Shown here: positions 55,939 through 64,000 of the stretch, piece by piece
Layout of the letters: each line of letters starts with the position of its first letter
How positions within the stretch are numbered: position 1 is the stretch's first letter
Source of the DNA: Nocardia higoensis
GTDB lineage: Bacteria; Actinomycetota; Actinomycetes; Mycobacteriales; Mycobacteriaceae
Direction of reading: 5' to 3'
Length of the DNA stretch: 64,000 nt
Assembly (NCBI RefSeq): GCF_015477835.1
Contig: NZ_JADLQN010000001.1
Location: 1,054,001-1,118,000, forward strand
The notes under the pieces: generated by a model
Told to the model about the DNA's origin: nothing
Database searches by the model: none
The model's input: the letters and a program-made list of their open reading frames with translations, nothing else
Made by a program: the position numbers and the translations under genes

Positions 55939-56214
55939 AGGCGGGTGCAGCTTCTGCTGGTCGTCGATGCTGTTTGTGAGGTAACTATGGTTCGGTGACT
56001 GTTGATATCGAGGAGAGATTTCATAGTTGAATGCGCATATTTCCATAGTCCGATGTCTCGTATCCACCGAGGACTTCGGCGGCGATCTTCGCTTCGAGGC
56101 TTGTACACCCGCATCCCCGGATCGAGCGCGCTCTCGCTTCGAGGTCTCCCCCCGGACAGCGCTCGGCTTCGCCCTGGCACCACTCCCCTCCCCTCGGATG
56201 GCACGCTGTACGGC
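55939..56214. other. Remainder of a 328-bp intergenic gap
   Basis: Downstream of the hairpin the region includes an AT-richer stretch (about 55970-56050) with no reading frame of coding character, then GC-rich sequence up to the next gene. I see no clear promoter boxes or operator. Confidence 0.4.
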
Positions 56215-57012
56215 ATGACTCTCGATCACGGCGACCCCGGTGATGCCCCTTCGGTCCCCCAGCCGACCGCACCGGTGGTGAATCCGGCCAGGCCCTCCCC
56301 CGCCGAGGAAGCCAGGACCGTGGTCGCGTCGACGAACATCGCGACGCTGGCCAGCCTCTCGCAGGACGGTGCGCCGTGGGCCTCCTTCGTCACCTACGGC
56401 GAACTGAACGGTCAGCCGGTGCTGTGCGTGTCACGGATGGCCGAGCACGGGCGCAATCTGGCCGCCGACGCACGGGCCAGCCTGTCCGTCGTGGCACCGG
56501 ATGCGCCGTCCGATCCGTTGGCGGGCACCCGGGTGACCCTCGCCGGGGTCGTGCAGCGGCCGGAAGGCGAGGAGGCGGAGCAGGCGCGGGCGGCACACCT
56601 GGCGGCGGTGCCCGCGGCCGAGCACTACATCGACTACAGCGATTTCACGCTATGGGTGCTGCGGGTGCGGCGGGTGCGCTGGGTCGGTGGTTACGGGCGG
56701 ATGGATTCGGCGAGCGCCGAACAGTACGCGGCCGCGCAGCCGGATCGGATCGCGCCGAACGCGGCCCGTGCGGTTGCCCATCTCAACGATGATCACGCTG
56801 ACGCGCTGGCGGCTATGGCGCGGGTGCTGGGCGGCTATCCGGATGCGACAACGGCGCTGTGCGAGCGGGCGGATCGGTACGGGCTGGATCTGCGGGTGCA
56901 GACGCCTCGCGGGGTCGCTCGCACGCGGGTGGGCTACGGGGAGCCGATCGAGGAAATCGGTGAATTGCGTGCCGCGACGGTCGAATTGACGCGGCGGGCG
57001 CGCTCGGCCTAG
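56215..57012 (+). CDS. HugZ-like haem/flavin split-barrel protein with DUF2470 domain
   Basis: A 265-residue protein: pyridoxamine-phosphate-oxidase-type split barrel (about 25-165; IATLASLSQDGAPWASFVTYG, LCVSRMAEHGRNLAADARASL) followed by a DUF2470 domain (about 185-262; RAVAHLNDDHADALAAMARVLGG). This arrangement matches HugZ-type haem-degrading or haem-binding proteins. Activity is not proved by sequence. ATG 56215; the upstream in-frame extension is not coding-like. Confidence 0.88.
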   Translation: MTLDHGDPGDAPSVPQPTAPVVNPARPSPAEEARTVVASTNIATLASLSQDGAPWASFVTYGELNGQPVLCVSRMAEHGRNLAADARASLSVVAPDAPSDPLAGTRVTLAGVVQRPEGEEAEQARAAHLAAVPAAEHYIDYSDFTLWVLRVRRVRWVGGYGRMDSASAEQYAAAQPDRIAPNAARAVAHLNDDHADALAAMARVLGGYPDATTALCERADRYGLDLRVQTPRGVARTRVGYGEPIEEIGELRAATVELTRRARSA

Positions 57013-57102
57013 CCGGTCTTGACGCATCGCGGGCCGGATGATTGATTGGGCGGCGAGGTGTGGCCTCGATCACGCCGCCTCGCGAGCAGAAAGGCTGATC
57101 TG

Positions 57103-57975
57103 ATGCGATTCACCTACGCGGAGACCATGGTCGACCCGTCGTTCTACGTGCCGCTGGCGCAGGCGGCGGAGGCGGCGGGCTACAGCTCGATGACGATCGC
57201 CGACAGCATCGCCTACCCACGCGATTCCGATGCCACCTACCCCTACACCCCCGACGGCAGCCGGGAGTTTCTGGAGGACAAGCCGTTTCCCGAGGCCTTC
57301 GTTCTCTCGGCGGCGGTCGCCGCGGCGACCACGACGCTGCGGCTGACGCCGTTCGTGGTGAAGCTGCCGATCCGCCCGCCGGTGCTGGTGGCCAAGCAGG
57401 CGGCCTCGGTGGCGGTACTCAGCGGGAATCGACTCGGCCTGGGGGTGGGAATCAGTCCGTGGCCGGACGATTTCGCGATCATGGGTGTGCCGTTCGAGAA
57501 GCGGGGGGCGCGGATGGACGAGTGCATCGACATCGTCCGTGGGCTCACGGCAGGCGGGTATTTCGAGTTCCACGGGCAGTTCTTCGACATACCGCCCATC
57601 AAGATCGCCCCGGTGCCCAGCGAGCCGATCCCGATTCTCGTCGGCGGGCACAGCAAGGCGGCGCTGCGGCGAGCGGCGCAGCGGGGAGACGGCTGGATGC
57701 ACGCCGGCGGCGATCCGATGGAGCTGGATCGACTGCTCGACGAACTCGACGCACTGCGCGCGGAGTACGGCACGCGCGAGGATTTCCAGGTGCATGTGAT
57801 CTCGATGGACGGGTTCACGGTGGACGGGGTGAAGCGACTGGAGGACAAGGGTGTCACCGATGTGATCGTCGGCTTCCGCTATCCGTATACCCGGGAGCCG
57901 GACACCGAGAGCCTGGAGACCAAGATCGCGCATCTGTCCCGGTTCGCGGAGAAGGTGATCGCCCGGCTGGGTTGA
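57103..57975 (+). CDS. LLM class F420-dependent oxidoreductase
   Basis: A 290-residue luciferase-like monooxygenase-family TIM barrel (MRFTYAETMVDPSFYVPLAQAAEAAGY, LRLTPFVVKLPIRPPVLVAKQAASVAVLSGNRLGLGVGISPWPDDFAIMG, PIPILVGGHSKAALRRAAQRGDGW). In actinobacteria this subgroup usually uses F420. ATG 57103 has AGAAAGG 8 nt upstream; the longer frame from 57046 is not supported. Natural substrate unknown. Confidence 0.9.
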   Translation: MRFTYAETMVDPSFYVPLAQAAEAAGYSSMTIADSIAYPRDSDATYPYTPDGSREFLEDKPFPEAFVLSAAVAAATTTLRLTPFVVKLPIRPPVLVAKQAASVAVLSGNRLGLGVGISPWPDDFAIMGVPFEKRGARMDECIDIVRGLTAGGYFEFHGQFFDIPPIKIAPVPSEPIPILVGGHSKAALRRAAQRGDGWMHAGGDPMELDRLLDELDALRAEYGTREDFQVHVISMDGFTVDGVKRLEDKGVTDVIVGFRYPYTREPDTESLETKIAHLSRFAEKVIARLG

Positions 57976-58071
57976 CGGCTCGCCACGCCGGCCGGGCTCG
58001 CTGCCAGGCACCACCGGATGCGCGCTCGGGCCGGTGCGCGATGATCATCGTTAGTACCGGAAAGGAAAACG

Positions 58072-58875
58072 ATGACCACCACCGCGCGCTACGCCTTCGA
58101 CAGCGACACCGCGAGCACCGCGATCGGCGACCACGTCTACGAACTGGAGCTGACCGACCGCTGGAACACCCCTGCGGGCACCGCCAACGGCGGCTATCTA
58201 CTGGCGGTTTGTCTGCAGGCGTTGCGCGGTGAGGTGCCGCAGCCCGATCTGTTGTCGGTGTCGGCGCATTACCTGCGTCCCGGCACGCCGGGTCCGGCGC
58301 GGGTGGTGACCGAGACGGCGCGGATCGGCCGGCGGACCGGGACAGGTGCGGCGACGCTGTTGCGCGACGACAAGGAGATCATCCGGGTGCTGGCCACGTT
58401 CACCGATCTGGCGGCGGCCGAGGGGCAGACGATCGAGCTCGGTGTGGCACCGGAGCTGCCTGCCCCGCAGGACTGCGTGGATCCGGTCGCGGGCCGGAAC
58501 AAGGTCGCCACGACGGGGATCGGTGCGCGGGTCGAGTTCCGGATGCCGGAGTTGCGCGGTTTCTGGGGCGGCGAGCTGGGGCGTGCGACGACCTGGGAGT
58601 TCTGGATGCGTTTCACCGATGGTCGCGATGCGGACCCGGTCGCGCTGGCGGCGCTGGTCGATGCCGCTCCCCCGGTCGTCTTCGATCACGGGGTGCGCGG
58701 TTCTTCGACGATCGAGTTGACCGCGCATATCCGCAGGCGGCCCGCGCCCGGCTGGCTGGCGTGCCGGGTGACCACCAAGCATCTGGTGAACGGTTTCCAC
58801 GAGGAGGATTTCGAGCTCTGGGACAGCACGGGCGCCCTGGTGGCCCAGTCCCGGCAGCTGGCCATCGTGCCGTGA
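58072..58875 (+). CDS. Thioesterase family protein (acyl-CoA thioesterase, double hot-dog)
   Basis: A 267-residue TesB-like double hot-dog protein: WNTPAGTANGGYLLAVCLQAL (about 31-51), SVSAHYLRPGTPGPARVVTETARIGRRTGTGAATL, and a C-terminal hot-dog with FDHGVRGSSTIELTAHIRRRPAPGWL. The N-terminal NGGYL and SAHYL elements are typical of the actinobacterial thioesterase-like family. ATG 58072 with GGAAAGG upstream. Stands alone. Confidence 0.87.
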   Translation: MTTTARYAFDSDTASTAIGDHVYELELTDRWNTPAGTANGGYLLAVCLQALRGEVPQPDLLSVSAHYLRPGTPGPARVVTETARIGRRTGTGAATLLRDDKEIIRVLATFTDLAAAEGQTIELGVAPELPAPQDCVDPVAGRNKVATTGIGARVEFRMPELRGFWGGELGRATTWEFWMRFTDGRDADPVALAALVDAAPPVVFDHGVRGSSTIELTAHIRRRPAPGWLACRVTTKHLVNGFHEEDFELWDSTGALVAQSRQLAIVP

Positions 58876-58973
58876 GGCAGGCGCGGGGCTCTCGGCCGGG
58901 GCCGGACGCGGGCACGGCGGAGCCGGGTGTCGAATGCCGTGGTCAGAGCCTCCGCGTGCCCTAGTGTTGGCCC

Positions 58974-61190
58974 ATGACTGACTCTCCGATCGCGGATCTG
59001 TCGACGGCGGACAAGGCGGCACTCGGTAGCGGGGCGGATTTCTGGACCACGAAGTCCGTGGGGGCGATCGAGTCGGTCACGATGACCGATGGTCCGCACG
59101 GTGTGCGCAGACAGCTCGTGGCCACCGACCATCTCGGCCTGTCCGAGAGCGTGCCCGCGACGTGTTTCCCGCCCGCGGTGGGGCTGGCGCAGAGCTGGGA
59201 CGCGGAGTTGGTGCGCCGGGTCGGGGTGGCGCTGGGGCGCGAGGCGAGGGCGGCGGCGGTGGATGTGCTGCTCGGGCCGGGGGTGAACATCAAGCGTGAT
59301 CCGCGCGGTGGACGGAATTTCGAGTACTACTCCGAGGACCCGCTGCTGACCGGGGTGCTGGGGGCGGCGTGGGTGGGCGGGGTGCAGAGCACCGGGGTGG
59401 GGGCGTCGGTGAAGCATTTCGCGGCGAACAATGCCGAGCACGACCGGATGCGGTCGAGTTCGGATGTCGACGCGCGGCCGTTGCGGGAGATCTATCTGCG
59501 GGTGTTCGCGCATATCGTGCGAGAGGCGCGGCCGTGGACGGTGATGTGCTCCTACAACCGGATCAACGGGGTGTACACCTGCGAGGACCGGTGGCTGCTG
59601 ACCGAGGTGTTGCGTGGCGAGTGGGGGTTCGACGGGGTGGTGGTCAGCGACTGGGGGGCGGTCGCCGATCGGGTGCGCGCGGTGCGTGCCGGGTTGGATC
59701 TGGAGATGCCCGGCAGTGGAAGTGCCTCGGATGCGCAGGTCGTGGCCGCTGTCGAGACCGGCGAGCTGGATCCGGCGGATCTGGATGCGGCGGCGGGGCG
59801 GATGGCGGTGCTGGCCGAGCGGGTGCGGCAGGGCAGGCAGCTCGACATTCCCGAGGTGGATACGGCGGCTCATCACGCGCTGGCCCGAGAGGCGGCGGGG
59901 CGATGCGTGGTGTTGCTGAAGAACGATCGTGAGCTGTTGCCGCTGTCGGCGGGCAGCGCGCTGGCGGTGGTGGGTGAGTTCGCCGAGTCGCCGCGCTATC
60001 AGGGTGGTGGCAGTTCGCACGTGAACGCGACGCGGCTGGATGTGCCGTTGGAGGAGATCCGCGCTCATGCCGGGCCGGGGTCGGTCACGTATGCGCGCGG
60101 TTTCACCACCGACGGGACGGGGGACGCGGATGCGCTGCGGGTCGAGGCGGTGGCGGTGGCTTCCGAGGCGGCGGTGGCGGTGGTGTTTCTGGGGTTGGCG
60201 GCCGATCAGGAGTCGGAGGGGTTCGACCGCACCGATATCGAGTTGCCCGCCGATCAGTTGCGGCTGTTGACCGAGGTGGTCCGGGTACAGCCGCGGACGG
60301 TGGTGGTGCTCGCGCACGGCGGGATGGTGCGGCTCGCGCCGGTGGCCGCGCAGGCGCAGGCGATTCTGGATGGCGGATTGCTCGGGCAGGCCGGTGGCGG
60401 CGGTCTGGCGGATGTGTTGTTCGGGGTGGTGAATCCGTCGGGGCGGCTGGCGGAGACCGCGCCGATGCGCCTGCAGGACACTCCGGCGTTCCTGAACTTC
60501 CCCGGCGAGTATTCGCGGGTGCGCTACGGCGAGGGGTTGTTCGTCGGTTACCGGTGGTACGACGCGCGGGAGATGGAGGTGTGTTTCCCGTTCGGGCACG
60601 GGTTGTCCTACACCACTTTCGACTACGGCGAGCTGACGGTGCACTCGGACGCGGCGGGCTGTGTGGTGGAGGTGACCGTGACCAATTCCGGGTCGTGGGA
60701 CGGCCGGGAGGTCGTGCAGGTCTATGCCGGGCTGCCGGGGTCGTCGGTGGTGCGGCCGGTGCGGGTGCTGGCCGGGTTCGCGACCGTGGAGGTGGCGGCG
60801 GGGGCGAGTGTGCGGGTGTCGGTGCCCATTCGGCGTGCGGATCTGGCGTATTGGGATCCGCGGCTGGAGCGGTGGGTGGTCGAGGGCGGCGAGTACGAAG
60901 TGTCGGTCGGGGCGTCGAGCCGTGACCTGCGGGGTACTGCGCGCGTGGCGGTCACCGGCGACGAGGTGCGGGTGCCGGTGACGTTGGAGTCCACGCTGGG
61001 CGAGGCGCTGGCCGATCCGAAGGCGGCCGAAGCGCTGGGCAAGGTCGCGGCGGGGATGGGGGCGATGCTGGGCGGCGGTGATGCTCTCGGTGTCGACATG
61101 CTGCGGATGATGGAGTCGATTCCGTTGAGCAGGCTGGCCGATTTCGGGCTGGACGCCGAAGAACTCGGCCGGTTGCTGGCCGAGTCGTGA
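58974..61190 (+). CDS. Glycoside hydrolase family 3 beta-glucosidase-type enzyme
   Basis: A 738-residue GH3 enzyme. The N-terminal barrel includes GVNIKRDPRGGRNFEYYSEDP and KHFAANN, and the nucleophile is Asp226 in VSDWGAV. The second alpha/beta domain (about 300-500) and a C-terminal fibronectin III-like domain (about 555-665; REVVQVYAGLPGS, GFATVEVAAGASVRVS) complete the long GH3 form. No signal peptide, so it acts on oligosaccharides or glycosides inside the cell. A TetR gene follows 105 bp downstream. Confidence 0.92.
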   Translation: MTDSPIADLSTADKAALGSGADFWTTKSVGAIESVTMTDGPHGVRRQLVATDHLGLSESVPATCFPPAVGLAQSWDAELVRRVGVALGREARAAAVDVLLGPGVNIKRDPRGGRNFEYYSEDPLLTGVLGAAWVGGVQSTGVGASVKHFAANNAEHDRMRSSSDVDARPLREIYLRVFAHIVREARPWTVMCSYNRINGVYTCEDRWLLTEVLRGEWGFDGVVVSDWGAVADRVRAVRAGLDLEMPGSGSASDAQVVAAVETGELDPADLDAAAGRMAVLAERVRQGRQLDIPEVDTAAHHALAREAAGRCVVLLKNDRELLPLSAGSALAVVGEFAESPRYQGGGSSHVNATRLDVPLEEIRAHAGPGSVTYARGFTTDGTGDADALRVEAVAVASEAAVAVVFLGLAADQESEGFDRTDIELPADQLRLLTEVVRVQPRTVVVLAHGGMVRLAPVAAQAQAILDGGLLGQAGGGGLADVLFGVVNPSGRLAETAPMRLQDTPAFLNFPGEYSRVRYGEGLFVGYRWYDAREMEVCFPFGHGLSYTTFDYGELTVHSDAAGCVVEVTVTNSGSWDGREVVQVYAGLPGSSVVRPVRVLAGFATVEVAAGASVRVSVPIRRADLAYWDPRLERWVVEGGEYEVSVGASSRDLRGTARVAVTGDEVRVPVTLESTLGEALADPKAAEALGKVAAGMGAMLGGGDALGVDMLRMMESIPLSRLADFGLDAEELGRLLAES

Positions 61191-61295
61191 TCCGGTGACA
61201 CCGGAGAGCCTGCCAGCGGTGACCGGTCCGTCCTGCCGCAACGGCGGGCGCGGCGTGCGACCGGGTCGGCGGTGGTGGGCGGTAGGCTCGCGCCG

Positions 61296-62030
61296 GTGAA
61301 GGCGCATACCGAGGATCCGAGGAGCAGCACCGGCCACAGCGACCGATCCGACAGCGCCCCCTCTGTGCAACCGCGACCCGAAATCGACGGCACCGCAGGG
61401 GAATTCCTTGCCGCGGCGGGCGAGACCTGGGCGGATCTGGCCACCCTCGATCCGCGTTCGCGGCGCATCGTCGACGCGGCGCGCGATTGTTTCGCCGAGG
61501 TGGGGTTCGAGGAGACCACCATGGTCGGCATCGCCGAACTCGCCGGTGTCGGGGTCGCGACGGTGTACCGGCGGTTCGGCACCAAGTCGGCGCTGGTGCG
61601 TTTCGCGTTGATGGCCGAGTCGCAGCGTGTGGGGGTGATCATGGCCGAGGCGGTACACCGGTCGGCGGGGCCGGTGAGCGCGCTGGCGGAGATGTTCGCC
61701 GCTTTCGTCGGCGAGGCCCGTTCCCCGCGCCTGTTGACCCGCAGCTTGCGGGTGTCCTCGGCCGCGGGCGAGCTGACCAGCTTCCTCACCGGTGACGAGT
61801 TCATCGCCCAGGGGCGCACGCTGGTGGCACGGTTCCTCACGCATTGGCAGCGGCGCGGTGAACTGGGTTACTTCGATACCGAGGTGGTCGCCGAACTGTT
61901 CGTGAGGCTGACCATGTCGTTCATCTCGAACCCGCGCGGGGTGCTGCCGCTGGACGACGCCGCGGCGGCGAAGCAGTTCGCCCGCCGTTTCCTGGCGCCG
62001 CTGCTGTTCCCGCATCCCGGCAGCCGCTGA
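61296..62030 (+). CDS. TetR family transcriptional regulator
   Basis: A 244-residue TetR regulator. About 50 residues of disordered N-terminus precede the helix-turn-helix (FEETTMVGIAELAGVGVATVYRRFGTKSALV, about 70-100). GTG 61296 lies 7 nt after TAGGCT (61283-61288), consistent with a leaderless message; an in-frame start at 61272 is less likely. Target unknown; the preceding GH3 gene is on the same strand. Confidence 0.88.
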   Translation: MKAHTEDPRSSTGHSDRSDSAPSVQPRPEIDGTAGEFLAAAGETWADLATLDPRSRRIVDAARDCFAEVGFEETTMVGIAELAGVGVATVYRRFGTKSALVRFALMAESQRVGVIMAEAVHRSAGPVSALAEMFAAFVGEARSPRLLTRSLRVSSAAGELTSFLTGDEFIAQGRTLVARFLTHWQRRGELGYFDTEVVAELFVRLTMSFISNPRGVLPLDDAAAAKQFARRFLAPLLFPHPGSR

Positions 62031-62255
62031 GCCGGTCGGCGCGGAGAGCGCGCGGTGCCGGTCGGCGGCGCGAGAATGTGTTGAAGGCGTGTCTACCGGG
62101 CAATTCCTCATGCACTGCGCCGGGGGTGGTGTCGGATTCCGGGGCCCGCCGGGTCGGTACCGGCGGACGAGCCGCGCATCGCGGAAAGCTCGCCCGCCTC
62201 CGCAGCGTACGCACTACCCTGAGTTACAGATACCGGTTTCCGAATGGGAGGTCGC

Positions 62256-64000
62256 GTGCCCAGCACCACCGACGAGGCGGTCGAACAACTTCTCGCCCAG
62301 GAAGGCGGCGGCGCCGCACTGGACCAGGTCTTCGCCATGACCGCGGCCGCGGGCGTGATCAGCGCGCTGCTGCTGTGGATCGGTTACCTGCACCGCACCC
62401 GGCGCATCACCTGGCTGGGATCGGTGGCCGACCGGGTGGGCGAGGGCATGAACCGGCCCGGCTGGGTAGGCCTGCCGTTGGTGCTGTTCCTGCTGACCAT
62501 CGTCACCGCACTCATCGGCTTCATCTGGGACGTCAGCCTGCACATCGGCAACGGCCGCGACGAGGGGCCGCTGGCGAACCCCGCGCACTACTTCATCCTC
62601 GTGGGCCTGTTCTTCTTGTTCACCGCGGGCATGACCGCCATCGTGCTGCCGTTGGACGAGAAGCCCGGGCCGGCGGCCGTGCGGATCACCCGCACCTGGT
62701 ACGCCCCTGTCGGCGGCATCCTGCTCGCGGCGACCGGCCTGTACGCGCTGATCGGGTTCCCGCTCGACGACCTGTGGCACCGGCTCTTCGGCCAGGACGT
62801 CACGCTGTGGGGACCCACTCATCTGATGCTGATCGGCGGTGCGGGACTGTCGCTGGTCGCGGTGCTGCTGCTGGAGTACGAGGGCAGCCGCAACAAGCCC
62901 CGTCCCGACGAGCCCGACCCGACGCACGTGCGCGTCCAGCGCGTCTTCGCCTTCGGCGGTCTGCTCATCGGTCTGTCGGTCTTCCAGGTCGAATACGACT
63001 TCGGCGTCCAGCAGTTCCCTCTGGTGCTGCAACCGTTGCTCATCACCGCCGCCGCTACCGTCACCCTGGTCGCGGCGCGGATCGTCCTCGGACGCGGGAG
63101 CACCCTCGCCGTGGTCGCGTTCGCGGTGGTCGTGCGCGGACTGGTGGCCTACCTCGTCGCCGGACCGGTCATCGATGCCCCGCGCAACGTCTTCCCCCTG
63201 TATCTCGGGGCCGCGGTCGTAGTCGAGCTCCTCGCGCTGCTGCCGCTGCACCGCCACCGGATGTGGTGGGGCGCGCTGGCCGGCCTGGGGATCGCCACGG
63301 TGGGTGTGTGGATCGAATCGCGGTGGGTCGCGGCGGTCTATCTCAACCCGTGGCCGATGTCGATGTGGCCGCAACTACTCGCCATGGCCGTGCCGACCGG
63401 AATTCTCGGCGGTGTCGTCGGCGGGATGCTCGGCACGGTGCTGCGCGGCGAGCGGCTGCCACGCCCCGCCGTACGACGAGCGGTCATGGTGGCCGCGGTC
63501 CTGGTCCTCGGCGCCGCCACCGCCAACGGGCTGATCGTCACCGTGCCCGAGAATGCTTCGGCGACGGTCGCTTTGCGCGATACGGCACCGGCGGACGGCG
63601 GTCGCATGGTCGTCGCCGACATCCGTCTGCAACCGGCCGACCTGGTCGGCGACGACCCCGAGTGGGTGCAGATCCTGGCCTGGCAGGGTGGTGTCGACGC
63701 CGACGACGCGGGCAGCGGACTCGTCGTCGACCAGCTCACCCGTGTCGGCGAGGGCCACTACCTGTCCACCCGCCCGGTCCCCGCGGACGGCTCCTGGAAG
63801 ACCATCCTGCGCGTGCACGACGGCCGCACCTATACCGCGCTGCCGATCTACATGGCCGCCGATCCCGGTATCGGCGCCGAGGAGACGCCCGCGCTCGCCG
63901 AATTCCGGCGTTCGTTCGTTCCCGAGATCACCGTGCTGCAACGCGAACGCTCTTTCGACCACCCGGCCTGGTTGTTCGGCGTGGCCTCGCTGGTGGTGTT
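62256..64000 (+). CDS. Large polytopic membrane protein, unknown function (partial)
   Basis: The frame is open to the end of the window (over 580 residues). Around ten hydrophobic helices occupy roughly residues 25-430, followed by a hydrophilic domain (about 430-560; GLIVTVPENASATVALRD, ADIRLQPADLVGDDPEW) resembling an extracytoplasmic beta-domain, and another helix begins at the edge. I do not recognise the family. GTG 62256 has GGGAGG only 4 nt before it; an in-frame ATG at 62244 is the alternative start. Confidence 0.75.
   Translation, partial: MPSTTDEAVEQLLAQEGGGAALDQVFAMTAAAGVISALLLWIGYLHRTRRITWLGSVADRVGEGMNRPGWVGLPLVLFLLTIVTALIGFIWDVSLHIGNGRDEGPLANPAHYFILVGLFFLFTAGMTAIVLPLDEKPGPAAVRITRTWYAPVGGILLAATGLYALIGFPLDDLWHRLFGQDVTLWGPTHLMLIGGAGLSLVAVLLLEYEGSRNKPRPDEPDPTHVRVQRVFAFGGLLIGLSVFQVEYDFGVQQFPLVLQPLLITAAATVTLVAARIVLGRGSTLAVVAFAVVVRGLVAYLVAGPVIDAPRNVFPLYLGAAVVVELLALLPLHRHRMWWGALAGLGIATVGVWIESRWVAAVYLNPWPMSMWPQLLAMAVPTGILGGVVGGMLGTVLRGERLPRPAVRRAVMVAAVLVLGAATANGLIVTVPENASATVALRDTAPADGGRMVVADIRLQPADLVGDDPEWVQILAWQGGVDADDAGSGLVVDQLTRVGEGHYLSTRPVPADGSWKTILRVHDGRTYTALPIYMAADPGIGAEETPALAEFRRSFVPEITVLQRERSFDHPAWLFGVASLVV

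Noticed and set aside
58686..62111. Very long open frame (over 1,100 codons) on the minus strand
   Set aside because: It is antisense to the GH3, thioesterase and TetR genes. Its composition is Arg/His/Pro-rich without any domain, as expected from high third-position GC on the real strand.

Overview
The window is a 64 kb piece of chromosome from a high-GC mycothiol-producing actinomycete, most likely Nocardia or a close relative such as Rhodococcus. The reasons are the strong GC bias at third codon positions, many GTG starts, the conserved block histidine phosphatase - DUF3090 - SCO1664-type kinase - mshC at the left end, F420-dependent enzymes, furA-katG, and a HelR-type RNA polymerase helicase behind a rifamycin-associated palindrome. 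No mobile element, CRISPR array, rRNA or tRNA gene was recognised.

Layout. 1-4.4 kb: mycothiol-linked block and a metallo-beta-lactamase-fold protein. 4.5-9.3 kb: a deazaflavin (F420)-type reductase, then a molybdate uptake operon (helix-turn-helix/Mop regulator, modA, modB, modC) and a dienelactone hydrolase. 9.5-14.1 kb: a small regulon with repeated ATACCCCC-N2-GGGTAT operators, covering a tiny Cys-rich protein, an MMPL transporter, a CsoR-family repressor whose sensor residues look like the persulfide sensor CstR, DUF2892, DUF302 and a TauE/SafE exporter. 14.1-18.9 kb: universal stress protein, NhaA antiporter with an unusual calcium-loop-like tail, and a P1B-5-type metal ATPase ending in a hemerythrin domain. 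19.2-27.8 kb: ATP-dependent DNA ligase, two crotonases, two TetR regulators, a molybdopterin oxidoreductase, a MabA-like reductase and a TesB thioesterase.

28-48.3 kb is the most interesting part: a co-regulated aromatic catabolic cluster that I read as an indole degradation system. It holds a two-component styrene/indole monooxygenase pair (StyA1 plus a StyA2B fusion with its own flavin reductase), an SDR, a dienelactone hydrolase-NTF2 fusion, an AraC regulator, an isatin-hydrolase-type cyclase, an indolepyruvate ferredoxin oxidoreductase-like pair, an aryl-CoA ligase, a 2-aminobenzoyl-CoA monooxygenase/reductase-type fusion, a thioesterase and a Rid-family protein lacking the canonical substrate-carboxylate arginine. 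A direct-repeat operator (CTATCC and TTGTCC half-sites 20 bp apart) occurs in front of three of its transcription units, always in the same orientation relative to the gene, which suggests one AraC-type regulon. The proposed route is indole -> 2,3-oxygenated indole -> dioxindole/isatin -> isatinate (an aryl 2-oxoacid) -> anthraniloyl-CoA by oxidative decarboxylation -> dearomatised 2-amino-5-oxo-cyclohexene-carboxyl-CoA -> deamination. The conversion of isatinate by the IorAB-like pair is my inference.

48.4-64 kb: lipocalin, TspO-like membrane protein, the rifamycin-element/helR unit, furA-katG, a membrane-bound hydrolase-like protein, HugZ-like haem/flavin protein, an LLM F420 enzyme, thioesterase, GH3 beta-glucosidase, TetR regulator and the start of a large polytopic membrane protein that runs off the window.
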